Notes: generated by a model from the sequence alone, not told the origin. A DNA stretch of 64,000 nucleotides from Symbiodinium natans (GCA_905221605.1 CAJNDS010002107.1:315922-379921), one strand, 5' to 3'. Positions 52,514 to 62,234 are shown, counted from the first letter of the stretch. Translations and numbers: made by a program.

Positions 52514-52557
52514 CTCGCAGCTCTGTCGGGCCAGCTGCCCAAGAAAACCAGCCGCTC
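52514..52557 (-). CDS. Epimerase exon: Gly-rich NAD-binding loop
   Basis: Acceptor ATCACAG|GA, then AAGFLGQLARQSCE. With the Gly codon split across the junction this gives G-A-A-G-F-L-G, the GxxGxxG loop of extended SDR proteins. A GA donor after GAG (52513) keeps phase with the next exon; a GT donor four bases later (52509) would not. Confidence 0.7.
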
Positions 52558-52611
52558 CTGTGATGGCGACGCGTCGGGGGCGGCCTGGTCTGCATTCTGA
52601 AGTGGCCTTCT

Positions 52612-52710
52612 TTTACCCCTATACATACCGCAAAAAGCCTAAGCAGCCCCTGAATAGCCCCTAAAGAACCCCTAAGGTCCCTTATAAAGGGTCCCTCGAA
52701 TAGTCCCTTG
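52612..52710 (+). mobile_element. Dispersed element, family A partial copy
   Basis: Matches the second half of copy 1: CCTAAGCAGCCCCTGAATAG and CCCCTAAGGTCCCTTATAAA then GGGTCCCTC. Confidence 0.6.
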
Positions 52711-52905
52711 AGCTTCGGTGGATGGATGTAGGATTGGCTCAGGTCCCAATGGACCAAAGGAGAGGTGATACGTGTAGTGACTCGTGGTTGTCGAGGGCCG
52801 TTGGGGGAGACTAAACCCTAGATGCCCTAAACCCTGAACCCGAAACCCTGAACCCTAAACCCTAAACCCCAAACCCTAAACCCTGGCTTTGGGGAGCTTA
52901 AAGGC

Positions 52906-52936
52906 CTGGCCCAGGCTCCGAGGATGCAGCGGCCAT
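52906..52936 (-). CDS. Candidate first exon, epimerase gene
   Basis: ATG at 52936 reads MAAASSEPGP and stops at a possible GC donor CCAG|GC. The single base left over would complete a Gly codon with the next listed exon. An exon for the first Rossmann strand should lie between. The opposite strand also offers a GAG|GTGAGC donor here, so the call is weak. Confidence 0.35.
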
Positions 52937-53094
52937 GGCAGAAGAGGTGAGCTACAGGACCGCCCAGGACTTGATGGCTTAGGGTTTAGGGTTTAGGGTT
53001 TAGGGTTTAGGGTTCAGCGTTTAGGGTCTAGGGTTTAGGGTTTAGGGTTTAGGGTTCAGGGTTTAGGGTTTAGGGTTTAGGGTTTAGGGGAAGT

Positions 53095-53218
53095 AAGGAG
53101 TGAAGTACAGAGCTCTGTGATCATGGCACTGTGCGCCCACATGACAAGGTCATCATTGTGCATGAGGGCAGTGAACTCAGCTGTAAAAGCATGGATAGAG
53201 CGTTGGGTGGCAGCCTAC
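53095..53218 (-). CDS. Candidate exon AATQRSIHAFTAEFTALM
   Basis: Acceptor CTTGTAG|GCT and 40 open codons beginning AATQRSIHAFTAEFTALMHN then DDLVMWAHSAMITELC. The bases just upstream (53233-53300) read LQSRMLRARNLRSRRLSTA in another phase; only about 14 bases separate them, so both cannot be exons of one transcript. Confidence 0.35.
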
Positions 53219-53408
53219 AAGTAGAGGCTTGCTGTGCTGAGCCGACGAGATCGCAAATTCCTTGCGCGCAGCATCCTAGACTGCAACCTCATGAAGAACC
53301 AAGCCACCTCGTTCATCCATCAAGAGTTTCGGGGAGAGGGTTTAGGATAAAGGGAGTAGAGTAGTTTAGAGTTTAGGTTTCGATTTTGGGGTTCGGGTTT
53401 AGGGTTCA

Positions 53409-53444
53409 GGAGAGGCTTTCCGACTGGGGCCCACACGTGCGCTG
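53409..53444 (-). CDS. Candidate terminal exon RTCGPQSESLS
   Basis: A long pyrimidine/T-rich tract (minus strand of 53446-53495) ends in GGCCAG|, followed by RTCGPQSESLS and TGA, or a GC donor inside. Confidence 0.35.
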
Positions 53445-53574
53445 GCCACAGCAGGCAGCACAAAACCCACGAACCATCAAAAGAAAAGAATCAACCCCAA
53501 AACCCTGAACTTGCCCACCCTCGACACCTTGAAACCATAATGCCCGTGCTCGAGCTCTTGCCCCCGAAACCGCA

Positions 53575-53615
53575 CCAAAGCGCACAGCTCCTGGTACTCC
53601 TTGGGGCACACTTCT
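53575..53615 (-). CDS. Exon: VCPKEYQELCALV
   Basis: Acceptor ACCTGAAAG|AA near 53615, peptide VCPKEYQELCALV, donor CG|GTTTCGGG. Confidence 0.45.
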
Positions 53616-54007
53616 TTCAGGTTTAGGCTTCAGGGTTCACGGTTCAGGGTTCACGGCTTAGGGTTTAGGGTTCAGGAATTTGGATTGGGCTTACATGTTG
53701 CCTTACATTGTAGCACGCCATGCAGTATATTCTAAACGCATGTTGTCCGGGAGAATAAAGAGATAGTACTGATTCCTATGTATTCTCCTGCATTGCGTTC
53801 GTGCTGCGGCTGCATGCTCAGGGTTGCTGACGCGGAACTTAACCCGAGCTACCGCAGTACGGAACTACATTATTGACAAGGCATCCAAGTCTGGTCACCT
53901 ACTTCAAGTTCCTTAACGGCAACCCCAGTTGTTGCGGGGGATGTGGAGGGGCGCATGCGCTTGCAGAAAGCCCAGATAACCAAAAAAAAAAACAACTAGA
54001 TGCCCTG

Positions 54008-54342
54008 AGCCCTGAAGCCTCAACCCTGAACCCTCATCCTCAAACCCTAAACCCTAAACCCTAAACCCTAAACCCTAAACCCTGAACCCTAAACCCTGAA
54101 CCCTGAACCCTCATCCTCAAACCCTAAACCCTAAACCCTAAACCCTAAACCCTGAACCCTGAACCCTGAACCCTAAACCCTGAACCCTGAACCCTCATCC
54201 TCAAACCCTAACCCTAAACCCTAAACCCTAAACCCTAAACCCTAAACCCTGAACCCTGAACCCTCATCCTCAAACCCTAACCCTAAACCCTAAACCCTGA
54301 ACCCTAAACCCTAAACCCTAAACCCTAAACCCTAAACCCTGA
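54008..54342. repeat. CCCTAAA/CCCTGAA higher-order array
   Basis: Runs of CCCTAAA and CCCTGAA punctuated by a CCCTCATCCTCAAA marker that recurs at about 54030, 54107, 54190 and 54261, implying a composite unit of 70-80 bp. Confidence 0.9.
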
Positions 54343-54351
54343 CCTCACTTC

Positions 54352-54447
54352 AAGGCACTTTGGATCCCGGAAGGTCCTCCGTGGACTGGAAGAGCGGCGC
54401 AGAGATGCACACCAGGAGGCAGCCAAGGACCTGCGGCTTTTGGGCGT
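54352..54447. other. Exon-like island, strand unresolved
   Basis: The plus strand reads SRKVLRGLEERRRDAHQEAA then KDLRLLGVP, very coding-like. The minus strand reads VLGCLLVCISAPLFQSTEDL after AGCCGCAG|GTC. Flanked by CCCTAAA and TTTAGGG arrays. Confidence 0.35.
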
Positions 54448-55056
54448 GCCTTTTAAGGGTTTAGGGTTTAGGGTTTAGGGTTTAGGGTTTAGGGTTTGGG
54501 GTTTGGGGTTTGGGGTTTGGGGTTTGGGGTTTGGGGTTTAGGTTTTAGGGTTAGGGGTTTAGCGTTTAAGGGCGTCAGGGGACTTTGGGTCGAAGAGCTC
54601 AGGCTGTAGGGCTTAGGGTTAAGGGTTTAGGGTTTAGGGTTTGGTTTTGGGTTTAGGGTTTAAGGTTCAGGGTTCAGGGTTTAGGGTTTAGGGTTTAGGG
54701 TTTAGGGTTTAAGGGTTTAAGGGTTTAGGGTTTAAGGGTTTCAGGGGTTTAAGGGTTGAAGGGCTTAGGGGCGTAAGGGTTTCAGGGTGTCAGGGTTTCA
54801 GGGTTTAAGGGTTCAAGGGTTGAAAGGTTTAAGGGGTTTCAGGGTTTGAGGGTTTAAGGGTTTAAGGGTTTAAGGGTTTGAGGGTTCGAGGTAAGGCTTC
54901 AGGGTTTGAGGGTTTTGCTGTTGAACGAGATTGAAGGAAGATGGGCATTCGGACAGAAGGTTCGGGGGTTTAGGGCTCAGGGGTTAGGGGCCCGTTCGCG
55001 ATAGGCTGCTGGCCTTAACAGGAACCCTGAGCCACTTCGAACTGATGCTCCGCCCC

Positions 55057-55115
55057 CATTTCCGCACCTCCGTCCGGGCCTGCACAAACGTCTGCGCGGG
55101 CATGTCAGACAGCTT
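55057..55115 (-). CDS. Candidate exon DKLSDMPAQTFVQART
   Basis: Acceptor GGCCCTGCAG|GAC, peptide DKLSDMPAQTFVQARTE, donor GAG|GTGCGG. Open on the plus strand as well (TLSHFELMLRPHFRTSVRAC). Confidence 0.4.
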
Positions 55116-55929
55116 GTCCTGCAGGGCCATAACCCCTCTAAACCCCTGACACCCCTGACACCCCTGACACCCCTGAACCCCTACACCCCTCATCTAAACC
55201 CCTACACCCCTAAACCCCTAAACCCCTGACACCCCTAAACCCCTCATGCCGCTTGGAGGCCGGCTTGGAACTTGGGTAGCTACACTTAGAGGTTCATGGG
55301 CGCCCCTCGAGCCCATGCAGAGTGTTTAGTTTCGGGCTTTGGGGTTTTGGGGGGTTTGGGGCTTGCCTAGGTATAGCTGCACTCATGACGGAAGAATACG
55401 CAGATCAGGGGACGTAAGGGGCATCTACGTGGGCTCTAACATCTTCTAACTTGCAGTTACGACTGGGTCACAGGTGCCCATGAACCACCAAGCACGCCTT
55501 TGCAAGGCTTTTGTTTTGCTGCTAGGGAAGTTGCGGAGATTTAGGCAAGCCCCGAGACACACGTCCTAAACCCCAAACCCCAAATCCCAAACCCCTAATC
55601 AATGCTAAACCCCCAAACCCGGAACCCCGAACCCCAAAACCCCAAACCCTAAGCCCGAAGGTGTCATCCTGTCCTCAACACCCCCCAAAACCTTCATTCC
55701 ACACACGGTCGCACCCTGCTCAACCACGAAAGACGCTAGGGCCAGGTCCCCCCACAATCCCCTTCGAACCACGACCACAAAACAAGTCCCTGTCTGGCAT
55801 ATTCCTTTGAGTTCTATGTAAACGAATTGGAGAACAGGCAGAATTCCTAAGGAGACTATGCAACTGTTGAGGCAGACCATAAAGCCCTAAACCCTGAAAC
55901 CCTAAACCCTGAACCCTAAACCCTAAACT

Positions 55930-56047
55930 CAAACCTTGAACCCTGAACCCTAAACCCTAAACCCTAAACCCTAAACCCTAAACCCTAAACCCTAAACCCT
56001 AAACCCTAAACCCTAAACCCTAAACCCTAACCCTAAACCCTAAACCC
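55930..56047. repeat. CCCTAAA array
   Basis: About 16 units ending at a near-consensus donor (minus strand). Confidence 0.95.
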
Positions 56048-56054
56048 CCCTCAC

Positions 56055-56142
56055 CCATGCAAAGCGCGCTCCGACACGCCGACGCCACCGGCCCAGAGCA
56101 CCCGCTCGTCGACGCGGTGGGTCGGGATGGTGCCCCCTGGCA
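56055..56142 (-). CDS. Exon: PGGTIPTHRVDERVLW
   Basis: Acceptor GACCCTAG|TG, peptide PGGTIPTHRVDERVLWAGGV then GVSERALH, near-consensus donor GG|GTGAGG. Arrays of CCCTAAA (55930-56047) and TTTAGGG (56150-56249) flank it. Confidence 0.55.
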
Positions 56143-56277
56143 CTAGGGTCTTAGGGTTGCGGGTTTAGGGTTTAGGGTTTAGGGTTTAGGGTGTAGGGTT
56201 TAGGGTGTAGGGTTTAGTGTCTAGGGTTTAGGGTTTAGGGTTTAGGGTTGCTCGAGCTTGGGGCCCGTCGAACCGAC

Positions 56278-56423
56278 CTCTCAACACCACGCCCCATGCC
56301 AGAAATGATGCACAAAGCCCCATGCCGGCGCCCAGGAACACCAGACTGCTTGCGATCGCGCCCAAAGCGCGACGGCGGGGCGGTGTTTGCCGGTCATCTT
56401 CGTCCGAGGGCTGATGGTGAAAC
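56278..56423 (-). CDS. Exon with predicted membrane helix
   Basis: From CTGCAG|G: FHHQPSDEDDRQTPPRRRAL then GAIASSLVFLGAGMGLCASF and LAWGVVLR, donor AGAG|GTCGGT. An acidic stretch, a basic PPRRR, then about 24 hydrophobic residues: a single transmembrane helix with a cytosolic basic flank. A competing reading uses the same CAG|GT as donor of an upstream exon (SVSHLFALVLMTALNLQ). Confidence 0.5.
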
Positions 56424-56619
56424 CTGCAGGTTGAGGGCAGTCATCAACACAAGCGCGAACAAGTGGCTGACCGACCTGAGATGAACATCCCACCAGAGGA
56501 CAGAGAACTGAAGATTCTGTGGCCACAAGGGTCCGATGAGAAAGGCAGAGACATCCTGATGTGGGCTCCAACAGCTATAGTCAGGCACTGAAGCTCCTCG
56601 CACTGAAGTCGCCTGGCAG

Positions 56620-56676
56620 GAAGAGAAACCGGCCGAGATAGTGCAGAAGCTCCTGCCTGCAGAGTTCAAGTTCTGA
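56620..56676. other. Exon-like island, strand unresolved
   Basis: The plus strand reads EEKPAEIVQKLLPAEFKF then TGA after TGGCAG|; the minus strand reads QELLHYLGRFLFLP after TCTGCAG|G. Both have acceptors. Nearby, minus 56870-56911 reads LLVGENQASEMSHH to a GTAGGC donor. Confidence 0.35.
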
Positions 56677-57615
56677 GGCACAGGATCCAACAAGGCCCTC
56701 GAAACGGGGATCTTGTCTCGGGCCATCGGGTTGCTCTACCGGGTCATGTTTTGGGGTTGAGATCTTGTGGCTGGACTCCTGGGGGTGGAGGTCTGTGTGC
56801 AGGAGTGCTAGCAAAGTCGAACTGACTTTGGAACGAGCTGAGGACAACAGATGATGCCTACATGGTGGGACATCTCGGAAGCTTGGTTTTCTCCCACCAA
56901 AAGCCTGCACATGTACACTGCAGAGCCTGTCCAAATACACGCCGACAGCGCATACCCGAAACCCTAAAGCCTCAACCCTTTAGACCTGGAACTCTCAGGG
57001 CCTTCGGAAGCGAAAAACGAACCTCAAGCCAATGAGCCCCCTCCTGGTTCATAGGATACACATATTTGGGATAACAGAACAGTTGTACTCAGGGTTTGGG
57101 CTTTAGGGTTGGAGTTTAGGGATTGGGGTTCAGGGGCCCATGCACATCCAAAAAAAAAACTGAAAACCCTGAACTTCATACTTGGGTCATAAGCAGCCAT
57201 GAACCCCCAGGTGCACGGAAACTAAGGACCCGACCCACAGCTGGGTGGCTCCTTGTAGGCTCGAAGCTTCGGGAAGGTTAAAGGGGATGATATGGGAACC
57301 TCCCCTAGAACAAAAGCCAGAACCAATGTGTTTAGCATTCCCGTGGGTTTCGATACAGCCAAGTGGAACCTAGCCCCTTTTAGGAGACAATAGAATGCGG
57401 TTGGCACATAGTGTATGGCAGGGCTGAAGGGTAACGGCCTCGCTCTAATGGTGTGCAGCGGACAAAGTCGAGAGTTGCAACCTCCTTAGCATCCGGCGAG
57501 CTAAATCATGCAATCCGCAACTTGGGGTAGAAACCTAAACCCTAAACCCTAAACCCTAACCCTAAACCCTAAACCCTAACCCTAAACCCCAAACCCTAAA
57601 CCCTGAACCCTAAAC

Positions 57616-57669
57616 CCGGCCGTAGAAGCAACGACTCGGAAGCTGAATCCCAGAATCGGGGGACCGCAC
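57616..57669 (-). CDS. Exon: VRSPDSGIQLPSRCFYGR
   Basis: Acceptor CTTCGCGAG|GTG, peptide VRSPDSGIQLPSRCFYGR, donor CGG|GTTTAGGG. Confidence 0.5.
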
Positions 57670-57843
57670 CTCGCGAAGCCGAAAGCGGCCCGAAGCCCCG
57701 GGATTGCTTCCAGCTTGGGGGCCCTAAACCCTAAACCCCTAAACCCTAGCTAGGCGTAACCTGGGCACCCTCCCTAATTAGGGATAATATGTAAACCCTA
57801 AACCCTAAACCCTAAACCCAAATTGGGGAGAATTTGCGTAAAC

Positions 57844-57931
57844 CCGACACCCATGGGGCCTTCTCACGGCACCCATCCGCAGGCTGCGGCCTGAGTGCAG
57901 CCGGAGACCCCTCGAAATCGCCGAAGAGGCC
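57844..57931 (-). CDS. Exon: GLFGDFEGSPAALRPQ
   Basis: Acceptor CGGTTGAG|GGC, peptide GLFGDFEGSPAALRPQPADG then CREKAPWVS, donor GG|GTTTACG. Confidence 0.5.
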
Positions 57932-58358
57932 CTCAACCGTTAACGTTAAGGTAAAGCAGTTGCGTGTAGGGTTAGGGTTCAGGGTTTGGAGCTTAGGGTT
58001 TCGAGTTTAGGGTTTAGGGCTTAGGGGTTTAGGGTTTAGGATTTAAGGTTTAGGGTGTAGGGGCCTAAGCTCGGAAACCCTACACCCCAAGCTCAGGGTT
58101 CGGGAAGTCGGGTTGAGAGCTCGTCACACAGGTTCTATGCGCCTGTGGGTCCGATCCCTGAGACCCTGAACTCCAGTCTGCGACCGTAGATTCCTGGAAG
58201 AGACGTCAAAACCCTTAACATTCCAAAAGCCCAGAATGCTTTTTTGACGACAACACTAGGACTAAGACTCTTAAACCCCTAAAACCCGAAAACGCCTCAT
58301 ATACAACAAAGCCACAAAGCCAAAGCCCCCAAGCCCTTTCTGAAGCACCTCCTCCAAC

Positions 58359-58420
58359 CCGCCCCCCCATCTGAGCGACCCACTCGGCTTCGGCCGCCTT
58401 TGCAGACAAGCGGCTCAGGG
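58359..58420 (-). CDS. Exon: LSRLSAKAAEAEWVAQ
   Basis: Acceptor AGCTTGAAG|CC, peptide LSRLSAKAAEAEWVAQMGGR, donor CGG|GTTGGA. Confidence 0.5.
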
Positions 58421-58494
58421 CTTCAAGCTTGGGGCTTGGGACCAATATGGCTTAGGGTTTCAGGAAGCAAAAGCAACGGTGCGAATGCGAACCG

Positions 58495-59025
58495 CAATTG
58501 TAATTCATGGGAATGGTAATGGTAAGATACCTAGTAATGGATGGTAAAAGTTACAATCGCAATAGCGATAGTGCAAGTAGCAGTCGTGGCAGTAGTAGCA
58601 GTAGAGTAGTCGTCGTCGTAGTAGGAAGTAGCAAGTAAGAAGTAGTAAGTAGTAAGTAGCAAGTAGCAAGTAGCAAGCAGCAAGTAGCAAGTAGCAAGTA
58701 GCAAGTAGCAAGTAGTAAGTAGTAAGTAGTCAGCAATAAGCAGTAAGCAGTAAGCAGTAAGTAGTAAGTAGTAAGTAGTCAGAAGAAGGTAGAAAGTAGA
58801 AAGTAGAAAGTAGTAAGTAATAAGTAGTAAGTAGAAAGTAGGAAGTAGGAAGTAGGAAGTAGTAAGTAGTAAGTAGAAAGTAGTAAGCAGTAAGAAGTAA
58901 GTAGTAAGTAGTAAGTAGTAAGTAGTCAGTAGTAAGTAGTAAATAGTAAGTACTGTAGTAAGTAGTAAGTACTAAGTAGTCAGTAGTCAGTAGTAAGTAG
59001 TAAATAAGAAGTAGTCATTGGTTGT
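58495..59025. repeat. AAGTAGT/AAGTAGC microsatellite
   Basis: About 60 degenerate units with local homogenised blocks of AAGTAGC, AAGCAGT and GGAAGTA. Confidence 0.9.
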
Positions 59026-59284
59026 CACGATAGTACAGACAATGGAAAAACCAAAATGAGGTTATGAAGAGTCAGAGCATGAAAGTAATGGAAGTAGTAT
59101 CTTCATGAATAAGAACAACAATCTAAACAATACCAAGCAGGAGCAATCGTAATCGCAAAACGCAAGAATAGGAGCAAGATCAAGAACAAGAAAAAAATAG
59201 TAGGAAAGTCATAGCAATACCAACTATGATGGCAATAGTAATAAGAACTGTAATGATGGCACTAGCGGGCATACCTGGTTTTCA

Positions 59285-59585
59285 TTGTTTATCATGGCAA
59301 AAAATGTTCTCATGGCAATCATGGAAATAATGGTCATCGTGGTCACCATGGCAATCATGCTGATCATGGTAACAATGGCAATCATGGTAATCATGGTAGT
59401 AATGGGAATGATCGTAGTAATGGTAATGATGGCAATACTGGTACTGGTGATGATGGCAATAGTGGCATTAATGGTAATCATTGTTATCATGGTAAGAATG
59501 GCAATAACGACTATCGCGGTAAAAATGATGTTACTGACTATCAAGCTAAGAATGGTACTCATGCTCATGGTAACAATGGGGTAGG
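59285..59585. repeat. Degenerate ATGGTAATC-type minisatellite
   Basis: Nonamer-like units of AT(C/G)ATGGTAA. The long hydrophobic Met-rich frame through it is an artefact. Between 59025 and 59285 I see nothing. Confidence 0.8.
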
Positions 59586-59671
59586 AATGATCGTGGGAGT
59601 AGTAGCAAGAAGAAAGAAGCCAGGCAATGAAATGCGGCGACCCACGAAATCAAATCAAGAATAATCGCAAC

Positions 59672-59813
59672 ATTGTAGCCAGTTGGCCTAGTTTGGGCCG
59701 GACATAGCGTTCGCCCTTCACTTCGTTAACGGTCTCCCATCTCGTTGTTTCTGCAAGCTGCACATGTTTCACAACCACCGGTACGTGCGTACCATGGAAC
59801 AGTTCACGACTTA
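59672..59813 (-). CDS. Exon: SRELFHGTHVPVVVKH
   Basis: Acceptor TTCTCGCAG|TA, 46 codons: SRELFHGTHVPVVVKHVQLA, then ETTRWETVNEVKGERYVRPK and LGQLAT, donor AT|GTTGCG. Composition is clearly protein-like although third positions are less GC-rich than elsewhere. No family recognised. Confidence 0.5.
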
Positions 59814-59955
59814 CTGCGAGAACTTTCCAAAAGAGAGAATCTGCCGCGGGCCTCCAGCACGACAAACCGCTGCCCTAAACTCTAAACACCCCTAAACCCT
59901 AAACCCTAAACCCTAAACCTTAAACCCTAAACCCTAAACCCTAAACCCTAACCCT

Positions 59956-60040
59956 ATGGGAGAACAAGACAAAGCAGCTGAGGACCCGAAAACAAAGCAA
60001 AAGACTCCTGTGCGTCGAGGGCTACTGCAGCATGGCCGCT
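59956..60040. other. Exon-like island, strand unresolved
   Basis: The plus strand has an ATG and reads MGEQDKAAEDPKTKQKTPVR then RGLLQHG to a GC donor, a plausible first exon. The minus strand reads ALDAQESFALFSGPQ after GCTGCAG|. Confidence 0.35.
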
Positions 60041-60919
60041 GACACGGTTGAGTGTTCAGGTTTTAGGGTTTAGGGTTTAGAGTTTAGGGTTCTTAGGGTT
60101 TAAGGTTTAGGGTTTAGGGTTTAGGGTTCAGGGTTGAGGGCTTAGGGTTTTAGGGTGGCTCCGTGGTCTAACTACGGCTTTATCTTGCAGGTTCAGTGCA
60201 AATAACCACAACTCATGCAATGTTTCCATCATAGCATTGGAAACGGGAATATCGAATGCTAAGGGGGTAGTCGGGTGGGGGGGGGAGGTGAATACATCCC
60301 TATCCCTAATTTGGTTTCAAAGGAAGGGCCTTAGAGCTTAGGGTTTAAGGCCATTCTGCTGCGCACATTGCCATGCATCTTCCCTCCGCGAGAGGCACTG
60401 CAAGAGACAGAAAAACCTGGCCGCAAGACCGTCTGTCTTCCGGTCACACTCGGAATTTCTCAACCACTCCCTAAACCCCAAACCCTAAACCCTAAATCCT
60501 TAACCCCAAACCCTAAACTCTAAACCCGAAACCCTAAACAGCACTTCAAGCCGCGACTTCGGGCGTGGAGCAAGGTTCCCACATGGATGTAGGCTTTAGG
60601 GTCTAGGGTAGAGGGCTTAGGGTTTAGGGCTTTGGGGCTTCTGTTGGAGCACTCTTCATTCGCTGGCCCGCATGACAATACCCTGAACCCGAAACGCGCG
60701 GGTCTTGGTTCCGAGCAAACAGTCTCGCAAGCCGTTCCTGGAAAACCAAGGAGGCTTCTGCAGCTTGAGTCATGCCCGGGAAATGTGACATAAAGAACGC
60801 AGCCCTGCAATCCTGTCCCTGACCGAAGCATGACCTTCTTCGTACAAAGGCGCTCCAAGCATCCAGAAACCCTAAACCCTAAACCCTAAACCCTAAACCC
60901 CAAACCCCAAACCCTAAAC

Positions 60920-60992
60920 CATCCCCCGATCGAGAAGGAGAAGTGACCCGACAGGGGCATGGCTCGCCAGGACGCATTAAGAAGCGAACCAT
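60920..60992 (-). CDS. Exon: GSLLNASWRAMPLSGH
   Basis: Acceptor GACTCTCCAG|AT, peptide GSLLNASWRAMPLSGHFSFS then IGG, donor TG|GTTTAGGG. Another phase begins MVRFLMRPGEPCPCRVTS. Confidence 0.45.
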
Positions 60993-61389
60993 CTGGAGAG
61001 TCTAGGGGTTAGGGTTTGAAGGCACTTCTAGGGTCTAGGGCGTAGGGCTTCCGGGTTTAGGATTTGGGGTAGAGGGTTTAGGGTTTTGGGGTTTTGGGTA
61101 ATTGTGGGAGCTAAAGGGGTTTCGGGTTCGATTTATGATGGAGGGTGGGCGCTTGCGGTGTGCAGGGGGGACCTTAGCTGCGTTTGGAACCCTTGTAGCG
61201 TTTAGGGAAGGTTTGAGGTTTAGGGTGAGGGGGTACTTGAAGGCCCCCCGAAAAGAAGAATCAACCCGACCACTTCGTTACCCTAGCCGGGAGAAAATTC
61301 TTGGGGCCCATGTTTTGGGGTCTGGGGCAGCTAATAACCAACTGAGATGTAAAACCATCTAGAACAACCTAAAAACCCCAGGCGGCCAG

Positions 61390-61724
61390 CGACGGTGCCT
61401 CATCACGTCTCTCTCCCTCTCTTTTCTCTCTGTCTTCCTCTCTCTCTCTCTCTATCTTTCTTTCTTCCTCTCCATATCCAACAAGACTTACAGCAGCGCA
61501 GGAGCCTCGTTGTCCAGCACGTCCTGATCACGTTTCCCTCTCTTCTCTCTATTTTGTTTTATGAGTCTGTCTCTCTCTTCCTTCCTTCCTTCCACAGCAC
61601 ATAACCCCCGAGGGGGTCGTCCCAAGGGACGTGCTCTAGCGATCCAGTCGGAGGTGAGACTGACATCACAGGTTTGGAGTTGCTTCATATTAGAATGTCC
61701 TCCACTGTGCCCCTGTGTTGCTAC

Positions 61725-61762
<38 letters not shown>

Positions 61763-62000
61763 CAATAAAAACGACCTCCGCGGCCCGTGCCGGTGCCTGA
61801 TCACGTCTCTCTCCCTGTCTCTTTCTCAGTTGTTTCTTGTTTTCTCTCTCTCTCTCTCTCTGTCTCTCTCGCTTTTCTGAATTGGCAGGACCTCGGCTCC
61901 AGCAGCATTCGCCTGCACAGCGTTGCTTTGTTCTATTAATCTCTCTATGTCATTTCTTTTATCTCTCTCACTCTCTCTCTCTCGCACTCTGTCTTCCCCC
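61390..62000 (+). repeat. CT-rich modules with a recurrent CCTGATCACGT core
   Basis: Long (CT)n stretches separated by short GC-rich cores; GTGCCTCATCACGTCTCTCT (61396), GTCCTGATCACGTTTCCCTC (61521) and GTGCCTGATCACGTCTCTCT (61792) recur, and cores often begin with GACCT after an AACAG or GGCAG. Confidence 0.7.
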
Positions 62001-62234
62001 CCTTAAACAGGACCTTGCGGTGCCGTGCAGCCATATAGTCAGCCTCCCACACACGCAGGCGAAGATAAAACACCCACGCACAGAAACCCCCCCCCCCCAA
62101 AAAAAAACACAAGCCTGCAGCTTTGTCAGGGCTTTGTGTACCCTGACCATTTCACATCATGTGAAAAAACAACCTACAAATAGATAAACAAATATCAAAA
62201 ACAATTGCACATATTATAAGTCAAAAAAGCAGGC

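Larger units (their letters stand above)
30309..52936 (-). other. Gene span: extended SDR NAD-dependent epimerase/dehydratase (uronate-dehydrogenase-like)
   Basis: Locus spanning the exons listed separately below. Established features of extended SDR enzymes seen in order: GAAGFLG dinucleotide-binding loop, EVIGLDLA (strand 2, Asp for NAD), GCDTVIHLAAD (strand 4), GVRRVIFAST-NHTQHG (strand 5), PDSFYAVSKICGE (Tyr and Lys of the active site), GWCLYDRP, LSKRDF and YAVSRNGLRTFDLED. SSNH-type and LS.RD signatures are typical of the uronate-dehydrogenase-like branch, so NAD-dependent oxidation or epimerisation of a sugar is the likely chemistry (inference). Introns are long and filled with TTTAGGG/CCCTAAA arrays. 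Both ends are uncertain: the exon for strand 1 (VLVTG) was not found, and the last exon is only a candidate. Confidence 0.7.

Noticed and set aside
59285..59584. Hydrophobic Met-rich membrane protein
   Set aside because: Product of an ATGGTAATC-type minisatellite; every unit begins with ATG by repetition.
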